DNA of 64,000 nt from CALMEC01 sp963706315 (GCA_963706315.1 CAVPMA010000013.1:1-64000), one strand, 5' to 3'. Shown: positions 24,738-33,959, counted from the first letter of the stretch. Made by a program: numbers and translations. Notes: generated by a model from the letters alone, not told the origin.

Positions 24738-25523
24738 TTGGCTGAGCCCATCCTCAAGATCGAAGGTTTGAAAGTCGCGGTCGACGGCACGGAGATCCTC
24801 CGCGGCGTCGACTTGGAGGTCCCGCAGGGCGAGGTGCATGCCCTCATGGGTCCCAACGGATCGGGCAAGAGCACGCTGGCGTACGCGCTGGCGGGGCACC
24901 CGCGCTACGAGATCACCGACGGGCAGGTGATCTTCGACGGGCAGGTCATCGCGAGCGCCGACGAGGACGAGTCGCTCGGAGCGGACGAGCGGGCGCAGCT
25001 CGGCCTGTTCCTCGCGATGCAGTACCCGCTGGAGGTGCCGGGCGTCTCCGTCATGAACTTCCTGCGGACGTCGCTGGGCGCGGTGCGGGGCGAGGAGGTG
25101 CCGCCGCGCGAGTTCGTGAAGATGTTCAGCGAGGCCAGCAAGCTTCTGGAGTTCGACAAGAGCTTCGCCGACCGGTACCTCAACGAGGGCTTCTCCGGCG
25201 GCGAGAAGAAGCGCCACGAGATCCTTCAGATGGCGCTCCTCAAGCCACGGTTCGCGATCCTCGACGAGACCGACTCGGGGCTCGACATCGACGCGCTCAA
25301 GGTCGTCTCGAAGGGCGTCAACTCGCTCCGCGGCCCCGACCTCGGGGTGCTGATCATCACCCACTACACCCGCATCCTGGGCTACGTGAAGCCGGACGTG
25401 GTGCACGTGATGTTCGAGGGGCGCATCGCCAAGACCGGCGGGCCTGAGCTCGCCGATCACCTCGAGCAGGTCGGCTACATCGAGTTCGGCTCCCCCGAGG
25501 AAGCGGCAGTCCCGACCGCGTGA
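24738..25523 (+). CDS. sufC: SufC, ABC-type ATPase of the Suf complex
   Basis: This 261-aa ATPase has Walker A GPNGSGKST, the Suf-type signature FSGGEKKRHEI, Walker B FAILDETDSGLDIDAL and the switch histidine in ITHYTRIL. It energises SufBD during Fe-S assembly. TTG at 24738 is preferred because GGAGA lies 8 nt upstream; GTG at 24699 has no ribosome site. The next gene, sufS, follows 16 nt later. Confidence 0.95.
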   Translation: MAEPILKIEGLKVAVDGTEILRGVDLEVPQGEVHALMGPNGSGKSTLAYALAGHPRYEITDGQVIFDGQVIASADEDESLGADERAQLGLFLAMQYPLEVPGVSVMNFLRTSLGAVRGEEVPPREFVKMFSEASKLLEFDKSFADRYLNEGFSGGEKKRHEILQMALLKPRFAILDETDSGLDIDALKVVSKGVNSLRGPDLGVLIITHYTRILGYVKPDVVHVMFEGRIAKTGGPELADHLEQVGYIEFGSPEEAAVPTA

Positions 25524-25539
25524 GCGACCTGCCGGCACG

Positions 25540-26772
25540 ATGACCACCTCCGCCACCACGATCGCGCACGTCCGGGACGACTTCCCGATCCTCGCGCGTG
25601 ACGTGGCGGGGAAGCCGCTGGTCTACCTCGACTCCGCGGCGACGTCTCAGAAGCCGACTGTGGTGCTCGACGCCATGGACGCCTTCTACCGGGAGACGAA
25701 CGCCAATGTCCGCCGGGGCGTCTACAGCCTGGCGGCGGAGGCCGACCACAGGTTCGAGATGGCGCGGGCGTCGATCGCCCGGCTCGTCAACGCCCCCCTG
25801 GACGGGCTCGTCGTGACGAAGAACGTGACCGAGGCGATCAACCTCGTCGCGTGGGCATGGGGCGTCCGCACGTTGCGATCCGGCGACGAGGTCGTCGTGT
25901 CGATCATGGAGCACCACTCGAACATCGTCCCGTGGCAGCTCGTCGCGAAGATCACCGGGGCGACGGTGCGGTACTGCCCCATCACCAGCGAGGGCGAGCT
26001 CGACCTCGACGCCCTGCGCGGGCTGATCGGGGGGCGCACGCGGCTCGTGTCGATCGTCCACGTGAGCAACGCGCTCGGCACGATCAACCCGGTTCGCGAG
26101 ATCGCCGACCTCGCGCACGCGGCGGGAGCGCTGATGATGGTCGACGGGGCTCAGAGCGTCCCGCACATGCCGGTCGACTTCGCCGCGCTGGGCTGCGACT
26201 TCTTCGCGTTCACCGGGCACAAGATGCTCGGCCCGACCGGTGTCGGGGTGCTCATCGCGAAGCCGGCGCTTCTCGCCGGGATCGAGCCGTTCATGGGCGG
26301 CGGCGAGATGATCGACGACGTGACGACCGAAGGGTCGACCTGGGCGGACGGTCCGCGGAAGTTCGAGGCCGGCACCCCCCCGATCGCGGAGGTGATCGGC
26401 CTGGGCGCGGCCGCCGAGTACCTGATGGCCATCGGCATGGAGCAGGTGCGGGCGCACGAGCTGGGGCTCACGGACTACGCCCTGAACGCGTTGAAGGAGC
26501 TCGAGGGGATCCGGGTGTTCGGCCCGGGCGACCCGGCGCGCCGCGGCTGCCCGATCAGCTTCGAGCTGCCCGACGTCCACGCCCATGACGTCGCCCAGTT
26601 CCTCGACCAGGAGGGGATCTGCGTCCGGGCCGGCCACCACTGCACCAAGCCGCTGATGCGCGTGCTGGGCGTGCCCGCGACCGCCCGGGCGAGCACCCAC
26701 GTGTACAGCCTGCGCGAGGAGATCGATGCGCTGGTGCGTGGCCTTCACGGGGCCCGCGCCTACTTCGCGTAG
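25540..26772 (+). CDS. sufS: SufS, group II cysteine desulfurase
   Basis: This 410-aa PLP enzyme releases sulfur from cysteine for the Suf scaffold. Visible features are VYLDSAATSQKP, MEHHSNIVPW, the PLP lysine in FTGHKMLGPTGVG and the catalytic cysteine in ICVRAGHHCTKPLM. That cysteine context marks group II (SufS). It works with SufU, encoded 2 kb downstream beyond an opposing gene. It ends 10 nt from the convergent GGDEF-EAL gene. Confidence 0.97.
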   Translation: MTTSATTIAHVRDDFPILARDVAGKPLVYLDSAATSQKPTVVLDAMDAFYRETNANVRRGVYSLAAEADHRFEMARASIARLVNAPLDGLVVTKNVTEAINLVAWAWGVRTLRSGDEVVVSIMEHHSNIVPWQLVAKITGATVRYCPITSEGELDLDALRGLIGGRTRLVSIVHVSNALGTINPVREIADLAHAAGALMMVDGAQSVPHMPVDFAALGCDFFAFTGHKMLGPTGVGVLIAKPALLAGIEPFMGGGEMIDDVTTEGSTWADGPRKFEAGTPPIAEVIGLGAAAEYLMAIGMEQVRAHELGLTDYALNALKELEGIRVFGPGDPARRGCPISFELPDVHAHDVAQFLDQEGICVRAGHHCTKPLMRVLGVPATARASTHVYSLREEIDALVRGLHGARAYFA

Positions 26773-26782
26773 CGGTCGCCCG

Positions 26783-28795
26783 TCAGGGCGCGAAGTCCGG
26801 CAGCGGGATCGCCGCCTCGCCCTCCATGCGGTACCTGCCGCCGATCCGCTCGATCCAGTCGAACAGATCGTCGCCCGGACGTGGCCGGCTCACGAGGTAG
26901 CCCTGTGCGACCCAGCAGCCGAGCTCCTCGAGCGCGTCCCATTCCTCCTGCCGCTCGACGCCTTCGGCCACCACGCCGATGCCGAGGTCCCGCGCGAGGG
27001 CGATCGTCGAGCGCACGATCGTGGCGTTCTTCGACTCGACCAGCATTCCCGAGACGAACGACCGGTCGATCTTGATGCACGTCACCGGGAGGCCGCGCAG
27101 GTGCGCGAGCGACGAGTAGCCGGTGCCGTAGTCGTCGATCGACAGCGACACGCCCATCGAGTGGAGCTTCTTGAGCGTTTCGTTCGCGGCACCGAGGTCG
27201 GCCACCAGGGCGCTCTCGGTGATCTCGATCTCGAGCGCCCTCGCCGGAATCTGGTGGCGCTCGAGCGCGAGGGCGATCGCCGTCGGAATCGTCGGGTCGA
27301 GCAGGCTCTCCTGCGACAAGTTCACCGCGACCTTCAGGGCGCGTCCGCGCTCGGCCCATGCCCGGCACTGCCGCATCGCCTCGTCGAGCACCCAGTAGGT
27401 GAGCTGCCGGATGAGTCCGGTGCTCTCGGCGAGCGGGATGAAGGCGTCAGGTCCGAGCAGCCCGCGCTCCGGGTGCTGCCACCGCACGAGCGCCTCGACG
27501 CTCGTGATGCGGCGGGTGGCCAGCTCGGCCTTGGGCTGGTAGTGCAGTCGGAGCTCGCCGTGGCCGATCGCGCGGCGAAGGTCGCCGACGAGCGCGAGCT
27601 GGTCGCGCTCCTGGGTGTCGGTCACCGGGTCGTAGATCGCGTGGCCGCTCCGCGCGCTCTTCGCCGTGTACATCGACACGTCCGCGCGCTCGATGAGGAC
27701 GTCGGGATCCGCGCCGTGCTCCGGGATGAGCGAGACGCCGATGCTCGCCTCCACGGTGAGCGTGACGCCGTCGAGGACGAACGGCGCGGCGAGCGCGGCC
27801 CGGAGCCCTTCGATCACCTTCTTCACGCCCCTGACGCCGTCGACCATGGGCAGGAGCACCGCGAACTCGTCGCCTCCGAGGCGGGCGAGCGTGTCGCTCT
27901 GACGCAAGCGGCTCGACAGCCGCCGGGAGACCTCGATGAGGAGCATGTCTCCGGTGCGGTGGCCGAGGGTGTCGTTGACCTCCTTGAACCGGTCGAGGTC
28001 GAGCACCATCACCGCCGCCTGCTGCCCCGCGCGCCGTCGCTCCTTGCCGCACTGGGCGACGCGGTCGTGGAAGAGAGTCCGGTTCGGCAGGCCGGTCAAC
28101 GGGTCGTGCAGCGCGAGGAGGCGGTTGTGGTCCACCTGGCGCCGGAGGCGCCGGGAAGCGGCTGCGACCGCCGACAGCAGGAACCCGAAGAGCAGGATCA
28201 GCCCGGCGCAGATCGCCAGCGCAAGCCGCCACTTCTCACGGGCGATCTCCGCCTGGACGGGAGCAAAGTCGAAGGTGATCTCGGCGACCCCGACCGGGCG
28301 GGGCTCGCCCATCCGCACCAGGGGCAAGTGGATCTCCATCGCCTCGCCGGTGTCGGTGGGCCGGGCATCGCTCGGATCGCGCGCGCCGGTGACGACCTGG
28401 ATCTGTGCATCCCCCCGCAGGGCGCGATCCAGCTCGGCGTTGATGGGGAAGCGACGCCCGATCTCCGCGGGATCGTTCGCGTAGGCGATCAGGCCGCGCG
28501 GCGTCCAGATCGCGACGCTCATGAGCCCCGTCGACTCCGAGGCCCGCGCCACGAACGCGTCGAGACGACCGATGGTCGCCGGGGCCAGCCCGTCGCGCAC
28601 ATCGTCGCCGGCGAGCGCGTCGGTGATGGCCGTATCGGCGACGAGCTGCGCCGACTGCGTGGCCTGCCTCAGCGCGCCCTCGCGAATCTCGGCGCCGAGC
28701 GCCCACGTCAACGCGACACCGAGCCCGGCCAGGGCGGTGATCGAGAGAACGCTGAACCAGCCCAGTACTCCCGGGCGCCGCGACATGAGCTTCAT
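26783..28795 (-). CDS. Membrane-bound GGDEF-EAL c-di-GMP enzyme
   Basis: This ~670-aa protein has an N-terminal transmembrane helix, an extracytoplasmic sensor-like domain of ~150 residues (SMSVAIWTPRGLIAY-like text with PAS/Cache flavour), a second helix (ICAGLILLFGFLLSAV), then a GGDEF domain and an EAL domain. The GGDEF motif is intact (RLGGDEFAVLL), as are the EAL motifs (VEALVRWQHPERG, DDYGTGYSS, KIDRSFV), so both cyclase and phosphodiesterase activities are possible. Start ATG 28795 is chosen; an upstream GTG at 28834 is in frame. It sits head-to-head with sufU and tail-to-tail with sufS. Confidence 0.92.
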   Translation of the reverse strand: MKLMSRRPGVLGWFSVLSITALAGLGVALTWALGAEIREGALRQATQSAQLVADTAITDALAGDDVRDGLAPATIGRLDAFVARASESTGLMSVAIWTPRGLIAYANDPAEIGRRFPINAELDRALRGDAQIQVVTGARDPSDARPTDTGEAMEIHLPLVRMGEPRPVGVAEITFDFAPVQAEIAREKWRLALAICAGLILLFGFLLSAVAAASRRLRRQVDHNRLLALHDPLTGLPNRTLFHDRVAQCGKERRRAGQQAAVMVLDLDRFKEVNDTLGHRTGDMLLIEVSRRLSSRLRQSDTLARLGGDEFAVLLPMVDGVRGVKKVIEGLRAALAAPFVLDGVTLTVEASIGVSLIPEHGADPDVLIERADVSMYTAKSARSGHAIYDPVTDTQERDQLALVGDLRRAIGHGELRLHYQPKAELATRRITSVEALVRWQHPERGLLGPDAFIPLAESTGLIRQLTYWVLDEAMRQCRAWAERGRALKVAVNLSQESLLDPTIPTAIALALERHQIPARALEIEITESALVADLGAANETLKKLHSMGVSLSIDDYGTGYSSLAHLRGLPVTCIKIDRSFVSGMLVESKNATIVRSTIALARDLGIGVVAEGVERQEEWDALEELGCWVAQGYLVSRPRPGDDLFDWIERIGGRYRMEGEAAIPLPDFAP

Positions 28796-28883
28796 TGACC
28801 GCCAGTGATTCGGGGTTCTCGGTCGTATCGGCACGATCCGGGGCGAGCCTGAGTGCTTGGAGGCCCGTGCACCACGGGGCGTC

Positions 28884-28889
28884 TACAAT
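28884..28889 (+). promoter_or_regulatory. Candidate -10 (TACAAT) for sufU
   Basis: TACAAT is a near-consensus -10, 46 nt before the sufU ATG. It indicates that sufU-sufT-erpA has its own promoter because the opposing GGDEF-EAL gene cuts it off from sufBDCS. Confidence 0.45.
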
Positions 28890-28935
28890 GGATTCGGGCG
28901 GAGCGAGGTCGAGATGCGCGCCGCCGGAAACGGCC

Positions 28936-29385
28936 ATGGGCGGAATCGACGACCTCTACCAGGAGCTGATCCTGGACCACTACAAGAATCGCCGGCATCG
29001 CGGCACGCTGGCGGCGCCGTCGATCGCCGTCGATCACAACAATCCGCTGTGCGGCGACCAGGTCCATCTGGAGGTCCTCCTCGATGGCGAAACCGTGGCG
29101 GACCTCGGTCACGTCGGGGACGGCTGCTCCATCTCCCAGGCGTCCGCGTCGATGATGAGCGAGGTCGTCATCGGCCGCTCCACTGAGGAGGCGCTGGGGC
29201 TCGTCGAGCATTTTCGGCGGGTGATGCACGGCGATGAGCCGGCCGACGAGGACCGGCTGGGCGACGCAGTCGCGCTCGAGGGCGTAGCGAAGTTCCCGGC
29301 GCGGGTGAAATGCGCTTTGCTTTCATGGATGGCGTTGAAGGACGCGATCGACACGTACGAGGGGAGCCGGCGCGATGACGACTGA
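28936..29385 (+). CDS. sufU: SufU, zinc-dependent sulfurtransferase
   Basis: This 149-aa protein accepts sulfur from SufS and passes it to SufB. The zinc-site cysteines and aspartate are visible in NPLCGDQV, GCSISQASASMMSEVV and the C-terminal VKCALLSW; the insertion distinguishing SufU from IscU is present. It starts at ATG 28936 and overlaps sufT by 11 nt. Confidence 0.95.
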   Translation: MGGIDDLYQELILDHYKNRRHRGTLAAPSIAVDHNNPLCGDQVHLEVLLDGETVADLGHVGDGCSISQASASMMSEVVIGRSTEEALGLVEHFRRVMHGDEPADEDRLGDAVALEGVAKFPARVKCALLSWMALKDAIDTYEGSRRDDD

Positions 29386-29686
29386 AGACGAGATTCGCGA
29401 AGCGATGAAGCAGGTGGAGGACCCAGAGCTCGGCGTCAACGTCGTGGACCTCGGGCTCCTCTACGGTGTGTCACTCGACGAGCACGGTAAGGTGATCCTC
29501 GACATGACGCTCACGTCGATGGGATGTCCCCTGACCGAGCAGATCCTCGGCGATTCGCAGAAGGCGATCTTCCCGCTCGACGGCGTTCAGAGCGTCGACA
29601 TCAATTGGGTGTGGGACCCGCCCTGGTCGCCGGAGGCCATGACCGACGAAGGGAAGCTGATGATGAGGGTCATGGGGTTCATGTGA
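29375..29686 (+). CDS. sufT: SufT, MIP18/DUF59 Fe-S assembly protein
   Basis: This 103-aa MIP18-family protein has DPELGVNVVDLGLLYGV, the conserved cysteine in LTSMGCPLTEQI and VWDPPWSPEAM. SufT assists Fe-S cluster maturation in actinobacteria and firmicutes. It overlaps sufU upstream and erpA downstream (TGATG), so the three are translated together. Confidence 0.93.
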   Translation: MTTEDEIREAMKQVEDPELGVNVVDLGLLYGVSLDEHGKVILDMTLTSMGCPLTEQILGDSQKAIFPLDGVQSVDINWVWDPPWSPEAMTDEGKLMMRVMGFM

Positions 29687-30141
29687 TGAGCGATGCCGCG
29701 ACCCACGCCGCGCCGACCGAGGCGCCGCCGGCGATGACGCTGGAAGAGAAGAAGGCCGCCGCTCGGGCGCGTGCGCGCGCCGCGAAGGAGGCGCAGGCCG
29801 CGGGCGCCGCCCAGGTCGATATCAGCGATGCCGCGGTCGCCTACATCCGGCAGGCCGCCCGGGAGCAAGGGAAGGACCCTGGGGTCCGCCTGCGGATCCT
29901 CGCCGGCGGGTGCTCGGGGCTCGAGTACAAGCTCGATCTGCTGACGCCGGGCGAGTCCGCGGCGGAGGGTGAACGCGAGCTGGTGTCGAACGGCGTTCGG
30001 TTGCTGATGGATCTCAAGAGCTCCATCCACGTGACGGGCTCGATGATCGACTACGAGTCGACCCTGTTGCGCCGTGGGTTCAAGATCAAGAACCCGAACG
30101 CCACTGCCACCTGCAGCTGCGGCGACAGCTTCGGGGTGTAA
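29686..30141 (+). CDS. ErpA/IscA-type A-type Fe-S carrier with charged extension
   Basis: The C-terminal ~105 residues form an A-type carrier with the three cluster cysteines in GGCSGLEYKL and CSCGDSF. The N-terminal ~45 residues are an unusual extension: Ala/Pro-rich, then a repetitive Ala/Arg/Lys helix (EEKKAAARARARAAKEAQ). A-type carriers deliver clusters to apoproteins. The extension is not part of the family and its use is unknown. Confidence 0.9.
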   Translation: MSDAATHAAPTEAPPAMTLEEKKAAARARARAAKEAQAAGAAQVDISDAAVAYIRQAAREQGKDPGVRLRILAGGCSGLEYKLDLLTPGESAAEGERELVSNGVRLLMDLKSSIHVTGSMIDYESTLLRRGFKIKNPNATATCSCGDSFGV

Positions 30142-30144
30142 CGC

Positions 30145-30164
30145 GGCTCGCCGGGCGGCGAGCC
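30145..30164 (+). terminator. Terminator-like hairpin after erpA
   Basis: A perfect 8-bp stem (GGCTCGCC/GGCGAGCC) with a 4-nt loop lies 3 nt after the erpA stop. No T-tract follows. Confidence 0.5.
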
Positions 30165-30238
30165 TCAGGCGGGTCGTACGAGAGGTGGCGTGACTCATGG
30201 CGCCCCCCAACGCCACGAGTCTGTCTTCCACCGTGTAG

Positions 30239-30541
30239 TCAGCGTTCTGGGTCGCTGCCTACGTCGCGGCCGGCGGTTGACAACGCCCATGCCTTCTCGA
30301 GCCGGTAGATCTCGGAGGCTTCCCGGAGGGAGTCGTACGCTCGGTTCCGCGCTGCGACAAACTCGTCCCAGCCCGGAGAGCCACGTTGCATCCCGGTCAC
30401 CCGGACCTGATCGCGGTCGTTCGGCTCAAGGTTGTCCTTCACGTCGAGACCTCCACCCCAGATCGCCACCGGGTCCGCCATGGAACCGGTGCGTCCCGAT
30501 GGTAGGCCGCTCATCCGTCGGGCGACATCGGTGAGATCCAC
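30239..30541 (-). CDS. Small hypothetical protein
   Basis: From GTG 30541 (or ATG 30481) the frame encodes 80-100 residues with mostly G/C in third positions and a natural-looking composition: MADPVAIWGGGLDVKDNLEP, then WDEFVAARNRAYDSLREASE, which suggests an amphipathic helix. No family is recognised. It lies downstream of the LAL regulator on the same strand. Coding status is uncertain but better than chance. Confidence 0.4.
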   Translation of the reverse strand: MDLTDVARRMSGLPSGRTGSMADPVAIWGGGLDVKDNLEPNDRDQVRVTGMQRGSPGWDEFVAARNRAYDSLREASEIYRLEKAWALSTAGRDVGSDPER

Positions 30542-30611
30542 ATGCTGTGTGTACGGGTGGGAGATCGGACTCGGCCGTGACACCGGGCCCGTGAACGACC
30601 CCGCTGACCCC

Positions 30612-33530
30612 TCAGCTGAGCGGATTTGCGAGGTTCGTCCCGCGGGTGAGCGCCCGCTCGAGCTCCGCCCGCGTTCGGATCCTGAGCTTCTTGTAGACCC
30701 TTGAGAGGGTTGCCTCGACGGTCCGCCTGCTGATGAAGAGCTGCGCGGCGATCTGGGGGTTCGTGAGGCCGGCGGCCGCGAGCTCGGCGACGCGCCGCTC
30801 GGCATGCGTCAGCCGTCCGTCGCGCGAGGGGGCCCAGGTGCGTTCCAGCTCGACGCGTGCGCGCTGCTCCCAGAGCACGGCTCCCACCCCGCCGAAGATC
30901 CGGGCGGCGGTCTCGAGGGCAGTGCGCGAGGCGCGCCGCTGACGCCGCCGGCGCTCGATCTGGCCGAGCAGCAGGAACGAGCGACCCAGCTCGATCGGCA
31001 TCTCCATCGCCTCGAGGCCGTGCACGGCCGCCGTCGCCTCGATGCGCGCCGCGTCGATGTCGCCACGCGCCGCCAGCAGCATCGCCCGGCAGCGGCGCGC
31101 CACCGCCAGCGTCCAGGCGCGCCCGAGCAGCACCGAGCGTTCCGCGAACGGCTCCAGCAGCCGCTCGGCGCGGGCATGGTCGCCGAGCGCGATCAGCGCC
31201 TCCACCGCGTCCGGGACGATGAAGGCCGCCCCGGGCTCGAGCAGCATGTCCCCGTCCAGCCCGTCGACCGCGGGCTCGGCCCAGCGGAATGCCGCCTCCG
31301 CGTCGCCCAGCGAGAGCTCGAGCTTCGCGAGCGCGCTCGGCATCCAGGGCGCGACGAACTGCTCCTCGGCGGCGAGGGCGATGGCCTCGCGTCCCCGGGT
31401 CCGAGCCGCCTCGACGTCTCCCGCAAGGGCGAGCGCCGTCGCCTCCGCGCCCATTCCCCAAACGATGGGCAGCGGCGACCCGAGGTCCCACCCTGCGCGC
31501 ATCTCCTCACGCGAGACCCACGCCACGCGGGCCGCCTCGCCGCGCCAGGAGCTGAAGGTCACGAGGTGAACGGCGATGTAGGGCAGGTCCGCCACGGCGC
31601 CGAACAGGCGGCAGCGTCGCAGCTCGTCCTCCAGCGTCTCGACGGCGAACGCGAGATGGCCCGAGTAGCCGGCGGCGGTCGCCCACACCGCCTTCGGACG
31701 GAACTGGATCGGAACGGCCTTTCGCTCGTCGAACACCTCGACGGCTCGGCGGAACTGCGCGTCGTCGAACCCGCCTCCCGAGAGCCAGCGGGTAATCCCG
31801 TCGACCGCCAGGGCCTCGCCGAGCGGCCCGCCCGGGCCGGCGGCCTCCGCGTGCCGCACGGCCTCCCGGGCATGGGCGGCCACGGCCTCCGGGTGGGCCC
31901 GCAGCTGGAACAGCGCGAACGCGATGCCCATGTGCGCCGCCGCGCGCTCGACCGGATCGTCGTCGAGCCGGGTCAAGGCACGTCCGAACACCTCGACCGC
32001 CTCCGTCAGCGACCGCGCCCACAGGCACACCTCGCCGAGCAGGCGGAGCGCCCGCCCCGGGGTGTGCTCGTCGACGCTGGCAAGCAGCTCCTCGAGGATG
32101 CGCCGCGCATCGACGAGATCGCCGATGCGCAGGTGCCGCTCCGCGCTCGCGAGCGCCCGCTCGGTGGCCAGCCCGGCCTCGCGGGACGGGGTGAGCCGCC
32201 AGGCGCGCTCCGCGAGCTGGGCCGCGACGTCCAAGGCCCCGCGACGTGCCGCACCGTCCGCCGCGGATGCCAGCACCCCCGCCACGGACGCGTCCGGGCC
32301 GGTCGCCGCCAATCCGAGGTGTCGTGCTCGCTCCTCAGGCTCGATGGCGGTCGTCGCCATGCGCGCGTGCACCGCCCGCCGGTCGGCGAGGGGCGCCGCC
32401 GCGTAGACCGCGACCTGGTAGAGCGGATGGAGGAAGGCAACGGTGCCGTCGCCGCCGATCCGGACGATGCCGGCCCGCTCCGCTCCGGCGAGCGCGCTCT
32501 CGCAGAGCGGCGGAACGGACGGAGCCGAGGTCGCCGCAGCCTCGAGGAGCGCAGCCGCGGTCTCGGGCGGAAGCTCCCGCAGGCGCGCCTCGACCAGAAG
32601 GCGGACGTCGTCAGGCACCGGCAGCGGCTCGCTGCCCGGCGGTTCGCCGCCCATGAGCACCGCTCGGCCGACTTCGATCGCGTGGAGCGGGTTTCCGCGG
32701 GAGCTCCGGTGGATCCGGCGTGCGAGCCGCTCGGAGATGTTCGCGTCGAGGCGCTCGCACAGCACGTCGCGCATGTGCTCGGCATCGAGCGGGCCGAGCA
32801 CGAGCCGATCTACGCGCGCCGGGTCGACCGAGCGCTCGAGCGGACGCGGGTGTTCTCCCTCCCCGGTGCGGACGGTGGCGAGGGCGCCGACGGGGAGCCC
32901 CTCCTGCCGCCGGACGGCGAACTCGAGTGCCTGCGTCGACGCCGCGTCGACCGAGTTGAGGTCGTCGACCGCGACGAGCACCGGCCCGGCCTCGGCAACC
33001 CGTCTGAGGATCGTGGCGAGGGCCGCGGCAACCGTCTGCGGCTCGGCCTCCGACGTGCCCGGCTCGTCCCAGCGCAACGCGATTCGCATCGCCGAGCGCT
33101 GCGGCGGGGGCAGGCCGTCGATCAACGCCGGCTCGATCCCGTCGAGCAGCTCGATGAGTCCCGCGTGGGACAGCCGAACCGCCGCGCGGCCGGGGTTGCA
33201 CCGAAACACGTTGACTCCGCGCGACCGGGCGTCGAAGACGATCGCCTCGAGGAGCGCGGTCTTCCCGATGCCGGGTTCGCCTTCCACAACCAGGAGGCTG
33301 GGGCCCCGCAGGAGGCTGTCGAGCAGCCGCCGGCCCACGCCCAGCTCATCGCGTCGTCCCTTGATCAGGTTCGAGAACACCGGCCGATCCCGATCGTGGT
33401 GCTCGACGGGTACGGTGACCGGATCGCGGCGATGCGCTCGGCGCGGCTCGAGACTGCGAAGCACTCGTCCGTTCGTCCCTGAGACACCCCGCACCTCTCT
33501 GGTTTCCGGGAGTGGAGCGAGCGTAGCCAC
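30612..33530 (-). CDS. Large LuxR-family (LAL) ATPase regulator
   Basis: This 972-aa protein has an N-terminal AAA/NACHT-like ATPase (Walker A EGEPGIGKTA near residue 85; VAVDDLNSVDAAS as Walker B), a long helical repeat region of TPR type in the middle, and a C-terminal LuxR/GerE helix-turn-helix (LTNPQIAAQLFISRRTVEATLSRVYKKL). This is the LAL (large ATP-binding LuxR) architecture, often regulating carbon or secondary metabolism. A 6-bp hairpin lies 10 nt before the GTG start. No obvious target is adjacent. Confidence 0.9.
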   Translation of the reverse strand: MATLAPLPETREVRGVSGTNGRVLRSLEPRRAHRRDPVTVPVEHHDRDRPVFSNLIKGRRDELGVGRRLLDSLLRGPSLLVVEGEPGIGKTALLEAIVFDARSRGVNVFRCNPGRAAVRLSHAGLIELLDGIEPALIDGLPPPQRSAMRIALRWDEPGTSEAEPQTVAAALATILRRVAEAGPVLVAVDDLNSVDAASTQALEFAVRRQEGLPVGALATVRTGEGEHPRPLERSVDPARVDRLVLGPLDAEHMRDVLCERLDANISERLARRIHRSSRGNPLHAIEVGRAVLMGGEPPGSEPLPVPDDVRLLVEARLRELPPETAAALLEAAATSAPSVPPLCESALAGAERAGIVRIGGDGTVAFLHPLYQVAVYAAAPLADRRAVHARMATTAIEPEERARHLGLAATGPDASVAGVLASAADGAARRGALDVAAQLAERAWRLTPSREAGLATERALASAERHLRIGDLVDARRILEELLASVDEHTPGRALRLLGEVCLWARSLTEAVEVFGRALTRLDDDPVERAAAHMGIAFALFQLRAHPEAVAAHAREAVRHAEAAGPGGPLGEALAVDGITRWLSGGGFDDAQFRRAVEVFDERKAVPIQFRPKAVWATAAGYSGHLAFAVETLEDELRRCRLFGAVADLPYIAVHLVTFSSWRGEAARVAWVSREEMRAGWDLGSPLPIVWGMGAEATALALAGDVEAARTRGREAIALAAEEQFVAPWMPSALAKLELSLGDAEAAFRWAEPAVDGLDGDMLLEPGAAFIVPDAVEALIALGDHARAERLLEPFAERSVLLGRAWTLAVARRCRAMLLAARGDIDAARIEATAAVHGLEAMEMPIELGRSFLLLGQIERRRRQRRASRTALETAARIFGGVGAVLWEQRARVELERTWAPSRDGRLTHAERRVAELAAAGLTNPQIAAQLFISRRTVEATLSRVYKKLRIRTRAELERALTRGTNLANPLS

Positions 33531-33539
33531 GCCTCGCCT

Positions 33540-33555
33540 CGACCCGCAAGGGTCG
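33540..33555. promoter_or_regulatory. Hairpin just upstream of the LAL start
   Basis: CGACCC-loop-GGGTCG lies 9 nt upstream of the GTG on the coding strand and next to an AT-rich segment (33557-33594), with CACGTG inside. It could affect translation or mark the promoter. Confidence 0.35.
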
Positions 33556-33626
33556 GTTAAAGATACGAATCAGAATTCACGTGATTTTGGACTGGTGACC
33601 TGCGCGTCACGCGCCCGAGCGCCGTG

Positions 33627-33959
33627 TCATGCGATCGCCAGACCACCCTTCGCCGGGTCGCCCGCGGGAATCGCCTCCATCACGATGACCTGCGCCGGAG
33701 CCGCGGACAGCGGCGCCACCGCAGCCCTGAACGTGGCGAGGTGATCCGCGGCGAGATGGCGATCCAGCGCGTCCCGGCTGGTCCAGCGCTCCACGAGCAC
33801 GAGCCGGTCGGGATCGGCGAGATCCCGGTGGAGCGCAAACGTGATGCAGCCGTCCTCCGCGTGCGTCGGCGGGATGAGCGACCCGGTCATCAGGGCCTCG
33901 GCCTCGGCGCCCTTCCCCGCTGCTGCGCTGATGATGGCAACCACGACCACCTCGGACAT
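33627..33959 (-). CDS. ABM-domain monooxygenase-like protein
   Basis: This 110-aa protein has the antibiotic-biosynthesis-monooxygenase fold: MSEVVVVAIISAA, a GSLIPPTHAEDGCITFALHRD segment with the conserved core, LVERWTSRDALDRHL and HLATFR. It resembles YgiN-type quinol monooxygenases and heme-degrading relatives. GGAG precedes the ATG. The biological substrate is unknown. Confidence 0.8.
   Translation of the reverse strand: MSEVVVVAIISAAAGKGAEAEALMTGSLIPPTHAEDGCITFALHRDLADPDRLVLVERWTSRDALDRHLAADHLATFRAAVAPLSAAPAQVIVMEAIPAGDPAKGGLAIA

Noticed and set aside
26726..28798. A long frame opposite the GGDEF-EAL gene
   Set aside because: Antisense shadow with His/Arg/Asp-rich low complexity; the real gene has intact catalytic motifs on the other strand.
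30804..33482. A long open frame (~890 codons) opposite the LAL regulator
   Set aside because: It is rich in Arg, Gly and His from GC-rich antisense codons and shows no domain; the opposite strand has clear ATPase and LuxR motifs.
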